Shown here one piece after another: positions 1-9,400 of a stretch of 64,000 nt of DNA. The notes under the pieces were generated by a model. That model was not told where the DNA came from, did no database searches, and saw only the letters and a list, made by a program, of their open reading frames with translations. The position numbers and the translations under genes were made by a program. Within the stretch, counting starts at the first letter, position 1, and the number at the start of each line of letters is the position of its first letter. The stretch comes from Hofstenia miamia. Taxonomy: Eukaryota; Xenacoelomorpha; Acoela. The stretch is from the NCBI GenBank assembly GCA_004352715.1, contig SCFE01000063.1, positions 1,242,239-1,306,238 on the forward strand. The letters run 5' to 3'.

Positions 1-38
1 TGGGTTTTCCTTATAAGAAACCTTGACATTATTTTTAG

Positions 39-487
39 CAAGGCGAAGAAACGACGTCCCGCGATGATAAAGTACCTCCAATGGGCTGGGAGTATCAAGA
101 TGGATGGGAAATTGATACAGATCGACCCGTTGATGAGGACGGTTGGGAATATTGCCTAGATGTGGACATAGGTGGTTGGAGTTCATCTGAAAAACCATTC
201 CATCTTTGGAGAAGGCGTAGATGGGTGCGCCTTCGTAAGAAGTTCAAAGAATCGGCTGAAATGATAAAAGCCTATAAATCAGAGGTAAGTGTCTTAGTTT
301 ATTCAAATGCTAATATGCATGAATTTAGGACCCTGAAACAATTGGCTATGAATATGGCAAGGCAATGTGTAATTCATGGCATTCAGTTGAATCTAAGTTG
401 GACACGAGGAGGCGTCGCAGATGGCATCGACATCTTGTTCCTACAAATGAAAATGCAAAGCCAGTCTTCTTTTTCCAATTTGAATAT
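39..487 (+). CDS. Gene A exons 1-2: DysF domain
   Basis: Exons 39-284 (246 nt) and 329-487 (159 nt) flank a 44-bp intron. They encode the tryptophan/arginine-rich DysF repeats: [35 protein letters not shown], then [14 protein letters not shown] and [15 protein letters not shown]. The WRRRRW and RRRRRW strings are the stacked Trp-Arg motifs typical of DysF. Both exon lengths equal those in gene B (49249-49494 and 49560-49718). The second exon reads GAC CCT GAA from its first base; the open frame beginning upstream at 81 runs through the intron in a different frame and is not the product. The first base of the window is intronic. Confidence 0.93.
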
Positions 488-3400
488 GTATGAATTCATA
501 ATACTTATAAGAACTTTCGAAGATGTTGATAATTAAATTAATAATTACTGCTATTTAGGCTCCTAAGGTTGTATATGCCATTTTTTATAATATTTAGTTC
601 AATCATTTAGCTCATTTTTAAGTTCATTTCAATCTGCAGTTGAAATCCAGAGTTTTTAGCCTCGTTTTTTATTATGTTTTTGTTGTTCATTTCAAAAAAT
701 CAACCTTTTCAAATTATATTCTGCATTAGTCAACTCTTTTAAAATCCATTTCCAATTTAGAATAATAGAATATTACTGCCAATTTGATTTGTTAAAATTT
801 TAGCCAATCAATTTGCTACATCTAAATATTTAAAGCTTCATTTTATCTGTTATCAGTCTAAACATATATTTTAACTGCAATATAAATAGGTATTAAGGTC
901 GCTCAAAATTAAAAAAATTGGTTAAAAGAATATTAAAATATATTATTTAGGGCAAAAAGAAAAAGAAAGTTACTGTTAATATTGCTCCAAGAACATTTAT
1001 TAGTTTTAAAGGTAGGAATATCAATGTTTTTCCTGGGTCTTATTGAACATTTAGATCCTCATAAATACGAACTGAGATTCTATTTATATCAAGCTCGCGA
1101 TCTTCTATCAGCGGACGATGAAGGATATTCTGGTAAATGGATTTTTATGCTTACTAAGCTTTTTTAGAAGAGTGGTTTCGATAACCATCAAACGTATTTT
1201 CTGAGATTATAATATATTTTTTTAAATGGGGCAGTAAATTTGTTTACGTAATTCATTGATTGGAATATTATGCCTTTCGAAACTTATTGACCCTATTTTT
1301 TGTTGGAACTCAATTTTCTACTGGACTGCATCACTAAGATACCCTTGCAATATAGTAAATGTAGAATTCATATTTATGAATTTATTTCCCTTGTTAATCA
1401 TTTAATTTAGACCCATATTGCCGGATTGTTGCTCTAAATAGAAGTGTGAAATCTAGGACTATCATGAAAACTGTGAATCCTACTTACAACCAAACCTTAA
1501 TTTTTGGTAACATGAAATACTACAATGATCCAATGATACTTGCTGAAAATCCTCCCCTAATCACTGTAGAGGTGTTTGATTGGGACAGCATTGTAAGTCA
1601 TTCCAAGTTAAGTATATTATGTGTCATTCTTCCGCTTAGGGTACAGATGATTTCCTTGGAAGATGTGATTTGAAGCCATTGGTCAAAGTGGATGCTGCAA
1701 ATGATCACCGTGTTGCCCAACTTGAATGGGTTCCAGTGAAAAAATTTGGATTACCAGCAGGAGATATATTGTGTAGTTGTGAACTTCTTTTGGTATGATG
1801 GTACTCTAAGTCCATATTAACCATTTTTTAGTGTGAAGGTGACCTTCCCTATAAACCACCTACAGATGAAAAGCGCAAAGTTTTTGTTGTGCCTAGCAAT
1901 GTTGCGCCGAAATTGCAAAGAACGGCAGTTGAGGTATCACTTCGGATTTAGTTCAATAAAATTTAGTCTGTTTTCCAACATTGCATGTAGACAATGATTC
2001 AATTAATGGTATTTTTCAATTTACTAATGAAAAACAAAATTGGATCACTGATCTAGAATATATGCTATTTAGATATTAAGCTGGGGTGTCAGAGATTTGC
2101 AAAAATATCAGCTGTCTAAAGTTGAAAAACCTGAAGTGGAATTTGAGATCGGCGAATTCAAAAAGTCGACTGGCAAAGTGAAGCATATCAAAGAATGTCC
2201 CAATTTCGAGAGTTCTGTCATGTACTTTGAAATGGTAAGTTTTTCCATTTGATTTTCAAATAGTAGAGGTGCCAATTGTGCAAAATGTTACCAAATATAT
2301 TCTTAGATGTTGCCAATTGAAGAAAAATACATGCCACCAATGAACATAAAGGTGAAGGACAATCGCCAATTTGGAAGAAGACCTACAGTAGCAAGTCATC
2401 GTATGTCTTCTTTGGCAGACTATCGAATTGAACCTCCTAAGCCTCTAGAAGCAAGTACAGAAGGTAGTAATTCCTATAATATTTCTAAGTAGTTCTAATG
2501 TAAATCCCTGACAACTTGTTTCTTACTTACATTTGATTGTTTTGTTAGAACTTCCTCAATTTGCTGTGTTAAACAAACGAGCTTCAAAAATGGGCTTCCA
2601 TACAGAAATAGATTTTTCAAAGTGGAGTAAGTGTTGTCATGATCATGATCACGCCTTTGTAATCGATTAATTTTTACTTCAAACTGCAGTAATACAATGT
2701 TGAAACCTGTTATTAACAATCAGTGAGCTTACAAAAGCAGTTGGTTGTAATTGCAAATCTTCTTATTAATGAGTTGGCAGACATATCTGACCTTGCATTA
2801 AGTGTAGTATTGCATGAATCATCCCTGTAAAATCAAGAATTCAGTGACTCATCAAAATTTGACTAGTTCAGAATATAGCAGATTTAAAGAACCCTTAATT
2901 TCATTTTTAGGAAATCGAACAAGTTTTTTTGACTTGATGAGTCACTGCTAAATTACACAACGCTTTTACAAATGCTGTCTTCTGTAAGATTCCGCTCGCA
3001 TTCAAGAGATCTTATGTGGATCATATTAAAATCAACTACTTTTGTAAATTTTTGGTTTTTCTTTTACCAACAATTCTTGCTTGTTACATATGAGTGAATT
3101 TTATTATTTGGCGTTTGTATAATGAATTTCGACATTTATAAATTAACAAGTTAGTTAAATGCTATCTTCGCTCAATTGTGTGAAACCTGGTCACTTTTAA
3201 TTTTCTGAGGAGTTTGACAGTGTTTTACACCATACAGCCTATTTTTTCGCTTTTAATGAAAAAGAATCACCATAGACAATTATTACCCTACTTGTTATAA
3301 TTAAATGTTTATTTGAGGATGCAAATTTTAGCTGCAGCCAAAGCACTGGATGAAGATTCTACAGAAGTATCCGTTGAAGTCACACAAACAGTAGATATCA

Positions 3401-6400
3401 CGGTCGATATCGAAGGCGATGATGAGGTAAGCTTATTGTAAATACTGTTCCACTTTACGGTGGAGTGTTTAGCCTTTGACTAAATCTTCTGACAGAGTAC
3501 CTATTCTTAAAAAAACTAAGGTATTTATTCTGAATCGTTAGTTTTAAGAGTGTCCAGTGCTGTGCGAGAAATTATCTGATGCTGGTTTTTCGGGATTGAT
3601 AAATTTTAAGTGAATTGCCGCAATTTTTGAAATGTTTGCATTGTTATTATTCTGCACCTATCAATGGAGTAATGGACTTTTTTGGCTCTCCAGAATTAAA
3701 CAGTAATCAATTTCAGGAAGGTCTATTTAAAAAATCAGCTTACATGATGGAAGCGAGCTATTTTAGGTTAACAAATAAAGCGGGTCTCTAATTGTACGGG
3801 TTAGATTAATGCATTCCAAAAATGCCAGTTTTGTATTAAGATCACCCGTACATATACATGTATATTTAAATTCTAGGTTTTCATCTTCGGCTTACACAAA
3901 ATCCGACCAAAAATTCAGTGTTAAAACTTTGAATAAAGACATTTAATTCAAATATAATAAATTTTGTTTATAGTTTCAAATGCACTAACAAGCTTGGCTC
4001 AAGAATTGATTGTCTTTTATTAAATAAGTTCTGCTCTAAGACTTTGGCAATGAGCGAATTGTCAAAAGAAACTATTCGGTTTTTTCCGATGTATTTTAAG
4101 ATTAGTTCAAAGTTGTTTTTAAAATTCCCTAAAATTTGGATTCCTTTTGATGGATTTTGTTTTATAAATTCAAGGAATTATTCGAGCCGCCATCTTTCGA
4201 ATCAAATTTGAATTCATAAACCAGCATCAGCATTTTGCATGTATTTCTGTGCATTTAGTTCGTCTTTTGTAAAAGTTAACACTTCCTATACAATCATTGA
4301 TTGTTTTTCATTCGTGTCCATATTCATTTTACTTTTCTGAACTTTGTTTTTAAGTTTAATTACTAGCACATTTGCACAGGCTTTTATCTAGATTTCAAAA
4401 ATTAAAGTAAATTTTTAGCAACTTTATAACGAGGATTGTTTTCACTAACACATTCAGAACTTTTCATTCCAAACTAAGGCAACACGGTATTTAGGATGGC
4501 TACAAATACGATCTCGTTCAGGTATTTAGTCTAGTTAGCCTGAAACACACCGAGCTGCCTTTCATAAAATGGAAGCTCAGTGTCAGAAGATTAGTGCTGC
4601 AATTTTTGAATTTTTTTAGAAAAATTTAGTCTTAAAATTTTTAATCCAAATTTATAATATCTACTATATGGAAAAAATTTTATTTCATGTACTATGAACT
4701 CGAATATCAATATATTCCTTCTCCAAGAGGTTTGCATGAATTTAATACAATATTCAGTTGCCATTGTTACAATTTATGAATTTAAAATAATTTATTGAAT
4801 TAATATACACTAATTTAAAATGTGGATGTAGCCTAAAAGTGAACGGAGTAAGAGCAGAGATGTGCAGGTAATGTGTTAATGATTGATTTGCTGAATGTCT
4901 TTTAATCAACCGGGTAGTTAATGCGCATTTTGCTGTTCGTGTACGATTAGTGTTGTATTTCAAATGAAAATGACATTAAGCGATGCATGACGTGTTTATA
5001 CTATTTTATTGATTATCACTATTTCCTTTTGCATGTCTGAACAATTTTTAAGCGCTTGGCATCATGTGATTTTTATTTTGTAACGTAATTGCCACTTTTG
5101 GGCCTTTTGTCTTCATACAACACATATTTTGGTTAAGATTCTCATACATTAAATTAACCGTCAGTTGAATCCTTTCAATTTACATTAGTGGTTTAAAGCA
5201 AATTCTGTTTTATATTTTGAATTTTTGACGTACGTATTGGCCAGACATAAACTAAAGTCAAATACCTTTAATAATTGATCATCTTAATTGCACAATCAAA
5301 TATCAATAATACGAATTTCGTATCTGATTGTGAAATTCCATGTTCTTTATTTGGCTGCAAGAACTAGTTTGAAAGCTTTTTCTGTCCTTGTCACATTGAA
5401 TTTCAGAGTGCAGCAACCTAGGATCTTCAGACACAAGCTTTATTCATTAACTTGTTTGCATTTGGTTTTTCGCTCTCAACTTCACGTTTTTAATCATTAT
5501 ACATTTTTACTTTATCTTCTTTGGTCTATTTACCCTCACTAGGTGATTAAGGATGAACATAACATTGTTATTATTAGGAGAAAGAGGAAACTTCGATAGT
5601 GCCGGCTAAACCTCTATCAAAAGAAGACCTTAAATCAAAGGTATGAATTTAGTAAATCTTTCTAAAACAAATAAAATTCTTGTAGCAAATTTCATATTCA
5701 TATATGCTAAATATTGTACTTAGTTGCCGGAAGGTACAGATGATACTATGGATTGGTGGACGAAATTTTACGCTTCACAGGGCGATGAGCGGTCGAAAGA
5801 AAAAGCCAAAGAATATATTGAACGCAATTTGGATAAAACTCAAGTAACACATTCTTTAGCTCAAATATTGAACTTGTAAAATAATGACGTTTTTTAAGAT
5901 ACCCTCGTTTGAATTTCCAAATAGTTTTTGGCAAAGCAATTAAAATCACACTATGAATTTGGACTTGCAGTAAAATTTGTTTATAAATTCATTTCCATGT
6001 AATTACATTCATGCAGATTGCATTAAAGTCAATTAGGGTAGAAATGTTTAGATAAAATTTCATTCTTTGCCAAACTATCAAACTTCCTTTGTACGAATAT
6101 TTATGTAAAGAGCTGTATATTTAGATTTTGAAACACACTTTGGAGAAAGTTGAAGGTGTACATATGCTTCAGGATTTCTTACAAACGTTTGTCGTTGATG
6201 AAGGCAAGAAAGAAGGTGACGAAGAAGGCGACTACATGGGACAATTTAAGGTAATACCGTTATTTATATTGTTGAGTTAGAATAATGTGTTAACAATGTA
6301 TGACACTGCAATATTAATTAAGTCGCATGTGATATTCAGCTTAGTCTGCACAACATAATTTGTTTGTTCCATCCTATTAGTCTTTTAAATATTCGGTTTC

Positions 6401-9400
6401 CATTATTAATGGAATATTCCTCCAGTTTCCATATTAAAATTCCGGAAAATCTAATTGTAGTTTTTATATTCATATAATTACATGTTCTTTCATATCATAT
6501 ATCTATGTTCGTTGAAGCAGTAAATTTGATTTTAGGGAGGATTAGTTTTATATAAACTACCCGATGATTCAAGTAAGCCGCGGCCACCAAGGTTCTTCCA
6601 AAACTTACCAAGCAATAATAAAGAAGAAATTTTATTGCGCATTTACATTATTAAGGGAGAGGATTTGCAGCCAATGGACGATAATGGAAAAGTAAGTAGT
6701 TCTTGATGTGATTTCTAATGTGAGTGCACTAACTCCTGCCACATTGTATTATATTTGTTTGGGGAAACATGTCTCGTTTGCAATAGAATGGAAGTTAATG
6801 TAAAATTTTTCCTTTAGTCCGACCCCTTCGTTATCATTCGATGCGGAAAACAGAAACTTGATGACGAAGACCACTATATTCCAAATACCATCAATCCAGT
6901 GTTTGGACGAATGTTTGAAATGAACGTTAATCTCCCAAGAGAAAAGGACTTAACCATTCAAGTTTGGGATTATGACGCACTCAGTGGAAATGATATCATT
7001 GGTGAAACCGTTATCGACTTAGAAGACCGATTTCTCTCTAAACACCGTGCTTTGTGCGGCTTACCACAAAAATATAACGTGTAAGTGTTTATTTCCAGTG
7101 AATATTCTTTTTTGTTGTTCAAAGAAATTCCATGTACATTGGCAATTAAAATGTTGATTTCGGCACATTTCAAAAGCCAGAATCTTCTACATGTACTGCA
7201 AAACCAGGGGTTCGGTCTCACGAAGAGCTGTGGAGTCACTCGTATTTTTGATCAACTTTGATTTGGCTAATTAATATTTAAGCTATTTTCAATCGCTGGC
7301 TTTTTGCATCAATTATCTTTAGTTACACTTTATGAATGGTACTTCAGAGTGTATGTAAAATCTTGAATTGTATTTCTGATTTTTAAAGTGCACACTCCAG
7401 TTGTGAATATAAATAAGAAAAAATACCAATATTAAATTTAAGTTTACTTTTATAAAATATGCTAAGACACAAAAAGATAGCAGATGCAAACTTCTAATCA
7501 TCATTTCGTTCCTCAACATTTTCAGGCTGTGCAGTTTCACCAAATGTCTAAATTAAGATATTTATTTGAGGTATTGACATACATCCTGCCGATATAAGAG
7601 AAATTATGGTCGAATTTATTCCTTTTGTCGAAGTGCTTAAAAATAATTTTTTGTGGAGTAAAATTTTATTTGAATTCTTAAAGACTGATTTCTATTAGCA
7701 TTACTACGATCATTTCCACAGTAGTAAATCTTTCTTTGAATAATTTTGAACTTTAAATTGTTTTACGTTTTTTCGGAAGGCGATAGCTTTTACATGGGTA
7801 TACTGTGCGCTATTATTAGCTAACACATTTTTGTTACAGAACTTAATTGAACATGTTTTAGGAAAGGAATGAATCAATGGCGTGACTGTCAAACTCCCAA
7901 AGAAATCTTAGATTGGTACGCCAAGCGCAACAATTTGCGACTTCCAAGATGGGAAGACGAAGAAACTGTAGTAGTTGACGGAATGACGTACACCTTAGAA
8001 ATGTTTGGTAAGCAATTTTCTCTTTGAATTGTGTAGAACTTGGAAAGGAATTTGACTCAATTTGAGTTTACGTTGCCCATGATTTGTTTACTATTCATAA
8101 AACAAATTCAATTAAACTCAACTATTTATTTGTGGTGATATTCCTCTTTATAATCTGTCGACTTAGAAAAATCGCCTCCCAATGAGGATAATGGTCCTGA
8201 AGGAGAACGACTTGCACTATACGTTCTAAATCAATTCAATCTGGTTAAAGAACATGTTGAGCGCAGACCCTTGTATTCTCCATCACAGCCAGATGTTGCG
8301 CAAGGCTCACTGTATATGTGGGTAGATATGTTTCCTACATCGATTGGCGCCCCAGGACCTGCTTTTGATGTGACACCTCGCGATCCAGCAAAGTAAGGTT
8401 AAATATATGAAAAGTTGAAAGATTTGCTGTCCCATTAACCACAAATTTAGTTTACAATTTTTTGGATTGTTATCGATTTTTTAAATTCTTATTTTTTTAA
8501 ATTTTATTTTTTATTGTTGTCTACTTTGCATTCCAAGATACATGCACTTGTTCTAGATTAATAGTTAACCCTAAAAAAACTAAAAAACAAAGCGTATAAA
8601 ATGTATTAAAATGGTTTAGAAAACGTCTAGTCAACGTCTTGAAAACGTTTTACAACATTTGGTCGGTATTTGATGGCATATTGCAACGTTTTGAACATGA
8701 AAATTTAAACGGCTTACAACTTGTTATACTAATATAAAATTGATATAAAGTTTTTTGTTGGAACTTTTTATTTTTTGTAAGGACGAATAGCTTAAGACCT
8801 TCTCAATCTAATGCAGTAGTTTACTGAGCTGTACTTAGGTACGAGCTTAGAATAGTTGTCAACAATACACAAGACACAGAGTTAACTGAAACCTCCATCA
8901 CGGGTGAACAAATGAGCGATATTTATGTAAAGGGGTAAGAATTTTTACTTTTTAGTTCTCTAGCAACAATGTTGTCGTGGCATAATGCGCTTTACGTTTT
9001 AGCTGGCTCGAGGGCTCAGAACATGACATGCAGAAAACAGATGTCCATTACAGATGCATGGACGGTGAGGGAATGTTTAACTGGAGATTTGTCTTCAAAT
9101 TTGATTACAACCCTGCTGAAAAACGCATAGTAGTAAAACGAAAGGTAACAGATGTAAAGAATTATTGTTTTACCAATTTTTAGGAACATTTTTGGAGCAT
9201 GGATACAACTGAGCAGTATTTCCCTGCTCGTCTCAATTTGCAGGTTTGGGACAACGATCTCATATCTTCCGACGATGTTATAGGATCTTTAACAATGGAT
9301 TTGGATAAAATACTGAAGCCTGCTAAAGACAAAAAGAAATGTACCTTAAAACAATTGGAACCTGATGCCCCAACAATATCCTTATTTAAGCAAAAGAGGT

